DNA of 64,000 nt from assembly GCF_020497125.1 (NCBI RefSeq), contig NW_025422883.1, forward strand, positions 186,001 to 250,000. Reading direction: 5' to 3'. The notes under the pieces are model-generated. The model saw only the letters and a list, made by a program, of their open reading frames with translations. It made no database searches and had not been told where the DNA came from. This stretch comes from Mauremys mutica (taxonomy: Eukaryota > Chordata > Testudines > Geoemydidae). The first letter of the stretch is position 1. The number at the start of each line of letters is the position of its first letter. Below are positions 33,341 through 43,592 of the stretch, piece by piece. The translations under genes were made by a program, and so were the position numbers.

Positions 33341-33810
33341 TGTGGAGGCAGGGAAAGAATTAATAAGGATTTGAAGGGGATTTTAATGCATGTCAGTCAG
33401 TTAGCAAGAGTTAGGCCAGCTGTGACCCTAATGACGTGAGCTTTATAGAAGCAGGATAGTGTGAGGCAGAGGACAAGAACTGTGTAAAAAGTTATTACGA
33501 CCTTGCAACTTGATAACCAAATATGCAGGCTGGCGTCTTTTAGAAGTGAGACAAATAAGATAGCAGAAAGGCTTATGTATAAACAAAATGTATTTGTTGC
33601 TTTTTACCGTCTGTATTATTGCTAGAAATTGTCTGTAACAAAGGTATAAAGCTTGCTGTAATTGTTTACCAGTTGAGAGACCTGTCCGGGACTGGGGCGA
33701 CCCTGTGTCCTAGGGCTCTCTCTCCCTCCATTGTAATTACTGGAGAAATAATAAAGTATTTGATTTTGCTGCACCCAAACAAAAAGCGAGAACTGAGTTT
33801 TTCTCCGACA
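33341..33810 (+). mobile_element. solo LTR with 4-bp target duplication
   Basis: A 470-bp unit TGTGGAGGCAGG...TTCTCCGACA flanked by TTAC (33337-33340 and 33811-33814). The inner layout is that of a retroviral LTR on the plus strand: TATAAA at 33645-33650 and AATAAA at 33750-33755, about 100 bp apart, then a short U5. A 4-bp duplication is typical of class I (gammaretrovirus-like) endogenous retroviruses. No internal region remains. It sits in the largest ARHGAP19 intron, opposite to gene orientation. Confidence 0.9.
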
Positions 33811-34639
33811 TTACTGAACCCCCGTAAGAAAAGCCATGTCAGGGCAGGGACACCTCAGCCTTACAAGATGTGCTAGCTACAGCCCAGACCCATTGGGAGC
33901 AGGCTCCCTAGTGGAGCGGGAAAGTTAACAAGACACAGTTTCCCCTCCAATTCCATGTGGAGCTTTAGAGCAGAGGTTCATTTTTAGAAATCCCCAATTT
34001 TGGAATATACCATGGAGAATCTGAGAGTCTAGCTCCCATTCATAATCCTGGGAGAACGCCTGCTGAGAGTATCGGCTGGAGGGCTCTGAACGCCAGGGAG
34101 GTAGATGGCTGAAATTTGGATCTGATGGGCTATACACCAGATTCACAACATTATTGCTTTGGTGCACAGGGATACAGAACATGCAGGCCATGTTGTCAGT
34201 CATCAGCCTGATAGATTTGCCCCTGAGGAGGGGTAAGAAATGAAGGCAAATTCACAGCTCTGAATCCCAAGCAGAGGTAAATGCCTCCCGCCAGCCCTGA
34301 GTTAGGAACCTAATTACACCTCTACCCGCTATAACGCGGGTTCGCATACAACACGGTAAAGCTCTGATACCCTGCTCTGAGCAGCATGTTAAGGGTGCCA
34401 GGCCGGGGTCAGGGGGTTGGATAAGGGGCAGAGGGTCTCGGGAGCAATCAGGGGCTCCCCTCCCAGGGTCTGGGAGGCAGGAGCTGTGGGGGGACACCTT
34501 TGGGGACCCCGCAGTCCCAGAGTGGCCCTGGGAATTAGCAGGGAGCTGGTAGCAGCCCACTCTGCTTCCCTCGCCCCAGCCCCAACCATGTCACTCGGGG
34601 GAGGGGGCTTGGGGGAAGGGATCCCCCCCACACTCACCA

Positions 34640-35165
34640 GCAGCGGTGGAAGTGGAGCAGCCTGGCCCCAGCCAGCTCCACTCGCCAGCGCCCAGCCGCA
34701 GCGCTCCGCTTCCTGCTGCAGGTGAGTGCGGGGGGCGTCCTTTCCCCAACCTCCTCGCACTCACCTGCGGCAGGAAGCGGAGCAGCCCAGCCCCAGCCCA
34801 CTCCACTCCGCCAGCTCCCAGCCACAGCACTCCGCTTCCCGCTGCAGGTGAGTATGGGGGGCATCCTTTCCCCAACCTCCTCGCACTCACCTGCGGCAGC
34901 AAGCAGAGCAGCCCAGCCCCAGCCAGCTCCACTCCGTCAGCTCCCAGCCACAGCGCTCAGCTTCCTGCTGCAGGTGAGTGCGGGGGGCGTCCTTTCCCCA
35001 ACCTCCCCGCACTCACCTGCGGCAGCAAGCAGAGCAGCCCAGCCCCAGCCAGCTCCACTCCGTCAGCTCCCAGCCGCAGCGCTCAGCTTCCCGCTGCAGG
35101 TGAGTGCGGGGGGCGTCCTTTCCCCAACCTCCTTGCACTCACCTGCGGCAGGAAGTGGAGCGCTG
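34640..35165. repeat. 126-bp tandem repeat, about four copies
   Basis: GGTGAGTGCGGGG-type landmarks recur at 34721, 34847, 34973 and 35099, exactly 126 bp apart. Each unit contains an inverted repeat: GCAGGTGAGTGCGGGG and, about 20 bp later, CCCCGCACTCACCTGC. Because 126 is divisible by three, open frames run through several units on both strands; these are not genes. The last copies (34973, 35099) are the most alike. Confidence 0.92.
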
Positions 35166-35207
35166 CGGCTGGGAGGTGGCAAAGTGGAGCGGGCTGGGGC
35201 CGGGCTG

Positions 35208-36091
35208 CTCCATGTTAGGGGGCTTATTCCTTCACCCTCTCACTTCCCTGGGCCTTCTCGCATGAACAGAGAGCAACAATACCCAAAGTCCAAAGGCGCA
35301 AACAATTCGATGTTTACTGGGGTGAACTTCCAGCAAGCAGGATTCCAGTTTCCTTCCTCAGTGTCTCCCTTCCCAGCTCTGACACCACAGAGCCTTGCCT
35401 GTGTCCCTGTTCCTGTTCCCATCCCCCGTTCCCATTCCCCCCTTTAGCAAAACATGATCCCAATTCCCCCACCCCCAGTCCCTGTTCCCAACCCACCCCC
35501 CTTACTTCCTGATTGACTGCAGACTATATAGTAAAAGTTGAATTCTGCTTAGCTATACCTTCACCAATCATTTTATGAAATTTAACTAACCAATCCTAAC
35601 ATCCTGTAACATGGTTATTTAACCAATTATATCCCACCACTTTAACTGGTTTACACCCAACAAAATTAATTACACAGCAGACAAACACACTCAGAACCAG
35701 ACGAGATTATACAGCCAACCAATAGGGAAGTGAGACTGCAGCGACAGAACAACACAGAAATGAGGATTTCACATCCCAGCTATTGATAAGTGAGTTCTTG
35801 CCTGGCAGGATGCTATCAAACTAATGTTTCCTTTTACATCTTCTAGGCTCTTCCCTTTCTCTGGAGGTGATAGATCGGCTCACCTTCCTAGCAGCCCCAG
35901 ATTGCCTGATTTCAATATGACTAAACCGGGCCTCAGACTGTCACAGTGAGAGAAGGCCCTTACACCGGCAGACAGTGATTTTCATTCTTTCTTTTATATC
36001 TCTATAACTAGCTAAGTGATAAGAATACACCTAAATTCTTAAAGTATAGGCCTTTGCAGATAGGCCTGAATATCTATATCCTAACACTCCA
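35208..36091. mobile_element. LTR-like element with perfect 5-bp target duplication
   Basis: An 874-bp segment from TGTTAGGGGGC (35213) to ATCCTAACA (36086), with inverted TGTTAGG/CCTAACA ends, flanked on both sides by CTCCA (35208-35212 and 36087-36091). It has no coding region. A TATAAAA motif lies on the minus strand at 35992-35998, but its spacing to any polyadenylation hexamer is unusual, so I leave the strand open. It has inserted in the Tigger-like element just after the 126-bp array. Confidence 0.85.
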
Positions 36092-36271
36092 CTTCCCGCC
36101 GCTGCCGGTGAGTACCTGTCAGGGCACGGGGAGGGGTGGATAGGGGTCGGAGCAGTCAGGGAACAGGGGGGTTGGGTAGGCAGTGGGGTCCTGGGGGTGA
36201 TTAGGGACAGGGGTCTCTGGAGGGGGCGGTCAGGGAACAAGGAACAGAGAGGGCTAAAGCAAGTTTGGGCG

Positions 36272-36461
36272 GGAGGGATAGCTCAGTGGTTTGAGCATTG
36301 GCCTGCTAAACCCAGCATTGTGAGTTCAATCCTTGAGGAGGCCACTTAGGGATCTGGGGCAAAAATTGGTCCTGCTAGTGAAGGCAGGGGCTGGACTCAA
36401 TGACCTTTCAAGGTCCCTTCCAGTTCTAGGAGATTGGTATATCTCCAATTATTACCTTAAG
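36272..36461 (+). mobile_element. tRNA-derived SINE (Cry type), full length
   Basis: Same family as at 26567, with box A TAGCTCAGTGG, box B-like GAGTTCAATCC and the full tail to CAATTATTACCTTA. Inserted near the right end of the Tigger-like element, so younger than that element. Confidence 0.93.
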
Positions 36462-36670
36462 TTCAATATAACGCAGTCTCACCTATAACACAGTGAGATT
36501 TTTTTGTCTCCCGAGGACCGCATTCTATCGGGGTAGAGGTGCACCTTGTCAGGGTGGGATTGAGGCTTCACCCCTCTCCTGGGCATTCCCTAGTGGCTAG
36601 GGTAGGCTGAGGTCCTCAGCTTGCTGGCGTCTGTGAATCCCATTCTTAGGCACTGATATCTCCCCATGCA

Positions 36671-36966
36671 TTGTATAAGTGCAAAGTAATGCACACTGGA
36701 AAACATAATCCCAACTCTACATGCAAAATGATGGGGTCTAAATCAGCTGTTACCATTCAAGAAAGATCTTGGAGTCATTGTGGATCGTTCTCTAAAAACA
36801 TCTGCTCAGTGTGCAGTTTCAGTCCAAAAAAACCTAACAGAATGTTAGAAACCATTAGGAAAGGGATAAATAATAAAACAGAAAATATCACAATGCCTCT
36901 GTATAAATCCCTGGTACGCGCACCCCTTGAATACTGCAGTTCTGGTCGCCCTATCTCAAAGAAGAT
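36671..36966 (+). mobile_element. older CR1 LINE, left half (split by a younger CR1)
   Basis: Plus-strand codons YKCKVMHTGKHNPNSTCKMM, NRMLETIRKGINNKTENITM and PLEYCSSGRPISKK are the C-terminal third of CR1 ORF2, with frameshifts. The text breaks after CTATCTCAAAGAAGAT and continues at about 40166 with ATTTTAGAACTGG, exactly where the ORF would continue. Confidence 0.88.
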
Positions 36967-36967
36967 A

Positions 36968-38779
36968 GGAGGAGCAGAGGAGCGTGTGGATCAGACACAG
37001 ACTTCTCTTATGGGAGAGTCTGATGATAGAGAATCTCCAGGTTATAGTCAGGAGCAGAGGAATGAGAAGTATAATGTAAGGGCCGGATCAGATGATAAAC
37101 AGTCACATAAAAAAGAATCTGGCACATCAGAAAAAGGCAGGCTAATAAACAGGGACAAGTTTTTAAAGTGCTTGTACACAAATGCCAGAAGTCTAAATAA
37201 TAAGATGGGTGAACTAGAGTGCCTTGTGATAAAGGAGGATATTGATATAATAGGCATCACAGAAACCTGGTGGACTGAGAGCAATCAATGGGACACAATC
37301 ATTCCGGGGTACAAAATATATCGGAAGGACAGAACAGGTCGTGCAGGGGGAGGAGTGGCACTATATGTGAAAGAAAGTGTAGATTCAAATGAAGTAAAAA
37401 TCGTAAGCGAATCCACATGTTCCAGAGAGTCTCTATGGATAGAAATTTCATGCTCTAGTAAAAATATAACAGTAGGGATCTATTATCGACCACCTGACCA
37501 GGACAGTAATAGCGATGATGAAATGCTAAGGGAAATTAGAGAGGCTATCAAAATTAAGAACCCAATAATAGTGGGGGATTTCAATTATCCCCATATTGAC
37601 TGGGAACATTTCACTTCAGGACGAAATGAAGGAGAGATAAAATTTCTCGATACTTTAAATGACTGCTTCATGGAGCAGCTGGTACGGGAACCCACAAGGG
37701 GAGAGGCAACTCTAGATTTAATCCTGAGTGGAGCGCAGGAGCTGGTCCAAGAGGTAACTATAGCAGGACCGCTTGGAAATAGTGACCATAATACAATAGC
37801 ATTCAACATCCCTGTGGTAGGAAGAACATCTCAACTGCCCAACACTGTGGCCTTAAATTTCAAAAGGGGGAACTATACAAAAATGAGGGGGTTAGTTAGA
37901 CAAAAGTTAAAAGGTACAGTGACTAAAGTGAAATCCCTGCAAGTTGCATGGGCCCTTTTTAAAGACACCATAATAGAGGCCCAACTTCAATGTATACCCC
38001 AAATTAAGAAACACAGTAAAAGAACTAAAAAAGAGCCACCGTGGCTTAACAACCATGTAAAAGAAGCAGTGAGAGATAAAAAGACTTCCTTTAAAAAGTG
38101 GAAGTCAAATCCTAGTGAGGCAAATAGAAAGGAGCACAAACACTGCCAACTTAAGTGCAAGAGTGTAATAAGAAAAGCCAAAGAGGAGTTTGAAGAACGG
38201 CTAGCCAAAAACTCCAAAGGTAATAACAAAATGTTTTTTAAGTACATCAGAAGCAGGAAGCCTGCTAAACAACCAGTGGGGCCCCTTGATGATCAAAATT
38301 CAAAAGGAGCGCTTAAAGATGATAAAGTCATTGCGGAGAAACTAAATGGATTCTTTGCTTCAGTCTTCACGGCTGAGGATGTTAGGGAGATTCCCAAACC
38401 TGAGCTGGCTTTTGTAGGTGACAAATCTGAGGAACTGTCACAGATTGAAGTATCACTAGAGGAGGTTTTGGAATTAATTGATAAACTCAACATTAACAAG
38501 TCACCGGGACCAGATGGCATTCACCCAAGAGTTCTGAAAGAACTCAAATGTGAAGTTGCGGAACTATTAACTAAGGTTTGTAACCTGTCCTTTAAATCGG
38601 CTTCGGTACCCAATGACTGGAAGTTAGCTAATGTAACGCCAATATTTAAAAAGGGCTCTAGGGGTGATCCCGGCAATTACAGACCGGTAAGTCTAACGTC
38701 GGTACCGGGCAAATTAGTTGAAACAATAGTAAAGAATAAAATTGTCAGACACATAGAAAAACAAACTCTTGAGCAATAG
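36968..38779 (+). pseudogene. CR1 ORF2, endonuclease and N-terminal reverse transcriptase
   Basis: The open frame actually extends back to 36671, through the older CR1; the part belonging to the younger element starts about 36968. It encodes an apurinic-like endonuclease/exonuclease/phosphatase domain (NARS, E in GITETWW, GDFN, SDH, all present) and the first RT blocks. It is interrupted by a premature stop at 38777-38779 due to a one-base shift. A single lesion marks it as a recent copy compared with others in the window. Confidence 0.9.
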
Positions 38780-39962
38780 TCAACATGGTTTCTGTAAAGG
38801 GAAATCGTGTCTTACTAATCTATTAGAGTTCTTTGAAGGGGTCAACAAACATGTGGACAAGGGGGATCCGGTGGACATAGTGTACTTAGATTTCCAGAAA
38901 GCCTTTGACAAGGTCCCTCACCAAAGGCTCTTACGTAAATTAAGCTGTCATGGGATAAGAGGGAAGGTCCTTTCATGGATTGAGAACTGGTTAAAGGACA
39001 GGGAACAAAGGGTAGGAATTAATGGTAAATTCTCAGAATGGAGAGGGGTAACTAGTGGTGTTCCCCAAGGGTCAGTCCTAGGACCAATCCTATTCAATTT
39101 ATTCATAAATGATCTGGAGAAAGGGGTAAACAGTGAGGTGGCAAAGTTTGCAGATGATACTAAACTACTCAAGATAGTTAAGACCAAAGCAGATTGTGAA
39201 GAACTTCAAAAAGATCTCACAAAACTAAGTGATTGGGCAACAAAATGGCAAATGAAATTTAATGTGGATAAATGTAAAGTAATGCACATTGGAAAAAATA
39301 ACCCCAACTATACATACAACATGATGGGGGCTAATTTAGCTACAACGAGTCAGGAAAAAGATCTTGGAGTTATCGTGGATAGTTCTCTGAAGATGTCCAC
39401 GCAGTGTGCAGAGGCGGTCAAAAAAGCAAACAGGATGTTAGGAATCATTAAAAAGGGGATAGAGAATAAGACTGAGAATATATTATTGCCCTTATATAAA
39501 TCCATGGTACGCCCACATCTCGAATACTGTGTACAGATGTGGTCTCCTCACCTCAAAAAAGATATTCTAGCACTAGAAAAGGTTCAGAAAAGAGCAACTA
39601 AAATGATTAGGGGTTTAGAGAGGGTCCCATATGAGGAAAGATTAAAGAGGCTAGGACTCTTCAGTTTGGAAAAGAGAAGACTAAGGGGGGACATGATAGA
39701 GGTATATAAAATCATGAGTGATGTTGAGAAAGTGGATAAGGAAAAGTTATTTACTTATTCCCATAATACAAGTACTATGGGTCACCAAATGAAATTAATA
39801 GGCAGCAGGTTTAAAACAAATAAAAGGAAGTTCTTCTTCACGCAGCGCACAGTCAACTTGTGGAACTCCTTACCTGAGGAGGTTGTGAAGGCTAGGACTA
39901 TAACAATGTTTAAAAGGGGACTGGATAAATTCATGGTGGCTAAGTCCATAAATGGCTATTAG
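38769..39962 (+). pseudogene. CR1 ORF2, reverse transcriptase palm/thumb half
   Basis: 397 codons in the +1 frame relative to the endonuclease half, overlapping it by 11 bp. Catalytic aspartates are present in FADDTKLL, and the A motif [10 protein letters not shown] and B motif [10 protein letters not shown] are intact. The C-terminus matches other CR1 copies in this window residue for residue over long stretches (for example [20 protein letters not shown]). It would be functional only if joined to the preceding frame. Confidence 0.9.
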
Positions 39963-40163
39963 CCAGGATGGGTAAGAATGGTGTCCCTAGCCTCTGTTCG
40001 TCAGAGGATGGAGAAGGATGGCAGGAGAGAGATCACTTGATCATTGCCTGTTAGGTTCACTCCCTCAGGGGCACCTGGCATTGGCCACTGTCGGTAGACA
40101 GATACTGGGCTAGATGGACCTTTGGTCTGACCCGGTACGGCCTTTCTTATGTTCTTATGTTAA

Positions 40164-40760
40164 GACATTTTAGAACTGGAAAAGGTTTGGAGAGGGACAA
40201 CAAAGATGATTAGGGGACGGAATAGCTGCCATCTGAGAGATTAAAAAGGCTGGGACTGTTCAGCTTAGAAAAGAGACGACTAAGGGTGTCGATATGATAG
40301 AGGTCTATAAAATCATGGCTGGTGTGTTATTGTCCTATTCATATAATTCAAGAACTGGGGGTCACCTAACTAATGACATGAATAGGCAGCAGGTTTAAAA
40401 CAAACACAAGGGAGTATTTCTTCACATCACACACAGTCAGCCTGTGGAATTTGTTGCCAGAGGATGTTGGGAAGGTCAAAAATATAACTGGGCTCAAAAA
40501 GAATTAGATACATTCATGGAGGACAGGTCCATCAAGGGCTATTAGCCAAAAAGGTCAGGGAGGGAACCCTATGCACCAGGTGTCCCTAAACCTCTGACTG
40601 CCAGAAGCTGGGACTGGGCAACAGGGGATGGATCACTTGAAATTTCCCTGTTCTGTTCATTCCCTCTGAAGCACCTGGCACTGGCCACTGCCAGAAGACA
40701 GGATACTGGGCTAGATGGACCATTGGTCTGACCCAGTATGGCCGTTCTTATGCTCTTCTT
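40164..40760 (+). mobile_element. older CR1 LINE, right half
   Basis: Continues the CR1 broken at 36966: GAACTGGAAAAGGTTTGGAG, then the AATAGGCAGCAGG block, CAGAGGATGTTGGGAAGG and the 3' UTR ending ACTGGGCTAGATGGACC and GACCCAGTATGGCCGTTC. It contains small indels, so it is older than the element nested in it. Confidence 0.9.
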
Positions 40761-41364
40761 GTATAAGTAGCCTGGGCACCTAACTCAGAACCGAGTTTTC
40801 CCAGAGAGGTGCTTGCTAGTGTCGGGAAAGGCTAGATATCTTAACATGATGAGAGACTTCTCCTCTAGCCTAGAATTGCAGCTCTGAAACACCTGCCTAC
40901 ACAGCTGTAGTATGGATGTGAAAACACTTCTAGATTGCATCAAGAGAGGTCAAGCTCTCTGAGCTATTCTTAATGGAACCTGGGCTGGTGGAGACATCAC
41001 TTCTGAAAGCTATTAAAAAAACGGTTACCTACCTTTCGTAATGGTTGTTCCTTGAGATATGTTGCTCATGTCCATTCCAGTTAGGTGTGCACGCGCTACG
41101 CGCATGGCAGCTGGAAGGTTTTTCCCCTAGCAGTACCCGTTGGGTCAGTCCAAGCGCCCCCTGGAGTCACGCCTCCATGGCGCCAAATATAGGGCCCGCC
41201 AACCCGCGACCACCTCAGTTCCTTCTTGGCAGTTTGCTCTGACAGAGGGGTAGGTGGGTGGGTACTGGAAAGGTAGGTAACTGTTTTTTCTTCTTTGAGT
41301 GATTGCTCATGGCAATTCCAATTAGGTGATTACCGAGCCTAAATTTTGGAGGTGGGGTTGGAGC

Positions 41365-41742
41365 TCAGAGGTTTGCTGACTGTAGCACGGCTCTGCCAAA
41401 GGCTGCATCATTTCTAGCTTGCTGGGTAATGGCGTAATGCGAGGTGAAAGTGTGGATTAAGGACCATGTCGCAGCTCTGCAGATTTCCTGGGTCAGAACC
41501 TGGGCCAGGAATGCCCTTGTGGAGCATGCTGTAAGTGGAGGGGCAGGTATCTTCGTCCGATTGTAATATGCCCAGATACAGGATGTGATCCATGGCGAAA
41601 TTCTTTGGGAGGAGACTAGAAGCCCTTTCATTCCATCTGCTACTGCGACAGACAGCTGAATGGACTTCCAGAGTGGTTTCATCCGTTTGATATAGAAGAC
41701 TAATGCGCGGCGAACGTCCAATGAGTGAAGTTTTTGCTCCAC
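41365..41742 (-). pseudogene. DIRS tyrosine recombinase C-terminal remnant
   Basis: 125 codons starting EQKLHSLDVRRALVFYIKR and running through KGLLVSSQRISPWITSCIWA to HYAITQQARNDAAFGRAVL. The same segment is found at 13167-13553, 18584-19024 and 53281-53889, and in those copies HSTRAQAS precedes it. By position it is the catalytic domain of the tyrosine recombinase that DIRS elements use for integration. Its N-terminal half (PSTRATYLEKWK in the 54-kb copy) is missing here. Confidence 0.75.
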
Positions 41743-42139
41743 GCTGCTTGTGTGCAGCTTAGGATAGAAAACTGGAAGATATGCTGGTTAACATGAAACC
41801 GGGAGACAACCGTAGGCAGAAAAGCCAGATGTAGTCTAGGTTGAACCTTGTCCTTATTGATGTGAAATGAGAACTCCGCTTAGGACCAGAGGCCCTGAGA
41901 CCTGTGGTCTCCCAGGTGCGCGCCCCAACCCAACACTGATGTGTCTGTCACCAGCGAAAGCAATGGCTGTGGTCTGGCAAAGGGGACACCCGCACACACC
42001 ACCTGCGGATCGAGCCACCATAGGAGGGACTTGAGGACCGGTCGAGGTAAAGTGACGATTTTGTCTAGACTGTCCTGAATAGGCCGATACACTGAAGCCA
42101 GCCATGCCTGAAGAGGTCAGAGTCTCAGTCTGGCGTGCT

Positions 42140-42823
42140 ATACTTGTAGCAGGGTGGACCCCTGCTCCTGGTTTTGAAGAAGTTTAAAAGCGGCCTGGCA
42201 GGGTTTGAGAGCTGCTGCTCTCAAGCTGGGCTGATTGGGGGAAGTGGCTGCAGCTGGGCCACACCCCAATCAGGCCACAGCTGGCCCTTATAAAGGCTGT
42301 AAGCCAGAAGCCCAGACAGTCTCTCTCTGTTTCTAGAGGGAGATGGGCCTGGCTGCAGGGAACTGAGACAAGGTACCTAGGGTGAAGCAGGGCTGGGGAA
42401 AGGCTGAGGAGCTGGGGAAGCTCCAGCCTAGAAAACCCCAGGCTGCGGCCTAGCACAGGGCAAAAGGTACTGGCAGGTTGCAGGGGGCAACCTAGAGGTA
42501 GGCCAAGGCAGCAGGTCCAAACCCCCTTTGCCGATGATGAGTGCTGGCTACTGCAGTCTGCCCCAGCGAACGGGGGCTAGACAGAGACTGAGCAATAGCC
42601 ACTACTGAGGCGAAGTGGGGATAGTAGGGTGGGGGATCCCCTGGGAAGGGGAAACCCAGTTAAAGGTTAAAGGGGCACCGGGGTCCTGGGAGGGACACGG
42701 GGGCCAGGAGATGACAGGGGGATCACCGGCCTGCAGAGGGCGCTCCGAACGCTGGAAAGAGCTAATTCCCCAGAGTCACCAGCAGGAGGCGCCACAGGGG
42801 TGAGTCAGACCCGTTACAATACT
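42140..42823 (+). mobile_element. solo LTR inside the DIRS element, 5-bp target duplication
   Basis: The LTR runs 42145-42818 (674 bp), starts TGTAGCAGGG, ends CCCGTTACA and is flanked by ATACT (42140-42144 and 42819-42823). The plus strand has a CCCAAT box near 42265 and TATAAA at 42289-42294, about 25 bp apart, a promoter-like layout. No polyadenylation hexamer is obvious. A 5-bp duplication fits Ty3/gypsy-type or class III endogenous retroviral elements. It splits the DIRS text between RNase H and RT, so it is younger than the DIRS copy. Confidence 0.92.
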
Positions 42824-43592
42824 ACATAGGTATAAGCAGCTAAGTGGTCCAGAAGCTTTAGGCAATTCCTTGCTGTGATGGTAGGGAACTGCCTGAGACT
42901 TCGTATGATGTCACACAGGGACCGGAAACACGACTCCGGGAGGTATGCCCTCGCCTGTGTAGAGTCCAATACTGCCCCTATGAACTCCGTCCACTGAACG
43001 GGGGGGTACGGTTGACTTCTGTACATTCAGTAGAAGGCCCAGGTTGTCAAAAGTAGCCCTTATGAAGCTCACTTGCACCTCCACTTGCGCCCTGGAGCCG
43101 CCGTTGATTAGCCAGTCATCGAGGTACGGGAACACCTGCACCTGATGCTAGCGTTAAGAACACAGCCACAACTGCCATACACTTAGTATCAGAGGGGTAG
43201 CCGTGTTAGTCTGGTTCTGTAGAAGCAGCAAAGAATCCTGTGGCACCTTATAGACTAACACTTAGTAAACATTCAAGGAGCTGCTGACAGGCTGAATGGA
43301 AGGACTGTGAACTGATAACGACTGTGGTTCACCACGAACCTGAGGTACCTCCTGTGGGATGAAATTACTGAAATCTGAAAGTAAGCATCCTTCAAGTCAA
43401 GGGTGGCGTACCAGTGCCCCAGATCCAAGGGATAATGGAGGCTAAAGAGACCATGCAGAACTTCAGTTTCTTTATGAACTTGTTGAGCTCTTGCAGGTCT
43501 AGGATGGGCCTGAGGCCACATTTGGCTTTCGGTATTAGGAAATACTGGGAATAGAAGTCCCTGCCCTTCAGCTCCTGAGGAACCTCTTCCAC
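42814..43592 (-). pseudogene. DIRS reverse transcriptase remnant
   Basis: The minus strand reads FLIPKAKCGLRPILDLQELN (43540 region), then LDLKDAYFQISV from an adjoining frame and, further on, the catalytic YLDDWLINGG at about 43120. The YLDD box and LKDAYFQI motif are those of the Ty3/DIRS-type RT branch, not of CR1. Between the motifs a 69-bp insert (43189-43257) and frameshifts break the protein. Confidence 0.82.
43179..43267 (+). mobile_element. 69-bp short interspersed element with 10-bp target duplication
   Basis: The element (43189-43257) reads TCAGAGGGGTAGCCGTGTTA... to CACCTTATAGACT and is flanked by ACACTTAGTA at 43179-43188 and 43258-43267. The same sequence appears in reverse orientation at 54605-54715, also in a DIRS element. 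I recognise it as a recurring vertebrate interspersed sequence but cannot name its family. Confidence 0.75.

Larger units (their letters stand above)
34317..36543. mobile_element. Tigger-like DNA transposon remnant, interrupted by LTR and SINE
   Basis: The left end, CACCTCTACCCGCTATAACG at 34317, and the right end, whose complement reads CACCTCTACCCCGATAGAAT at 36543, form terminal inverted repeats. Subterminal TATAACGCGG-like repeats recur inside both ends (34330 and 36465-36500). Such ends are characteristic of Tigger/mariner-type elements. No transposase frame is left. The interior holds a 126-bp tandem repeat (34640-35160), an LTR (35213-36086) and a Cry SINE (36272-36461). Once these inserts are subtracted, only about 1.2 kb is the element itself. 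Confidence 0.72.
36967..40163 (+). mobile_element. younger CR1 LINE, ORF2 almost intact, nested in an older CR1
   Basis: The endonuclease is complete: LYTNARSLNNK, DIIGITETWW, GDFNYPHIDWE and the NSDHNTIAF motif, followed by the reverse-transcriptase start (PGPDGIHPRVLKEL, PIFKKGSRGDPGNYRPVSL). The frame breaks once at about 38770 and goes on in the +1 frame as [59 protein letters not shown] and the C-terminus ending SINGY at 39962. So one frameshift separates the two halves. It encodes a protein that nicks target DNA and reverse-transcribes its own RNA. ORF1 is missing (5' truncation). The 3' end is the CR1-type repeated octamer TTCTTATG at 40142-40160. Confidence 0.95.

Noticed and set aside
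34722..35447. 241-codon open frame
   Set aside because: Produced by a 126-bp (42-codon) tandem repeat, which also keeps frames open on the other strand.
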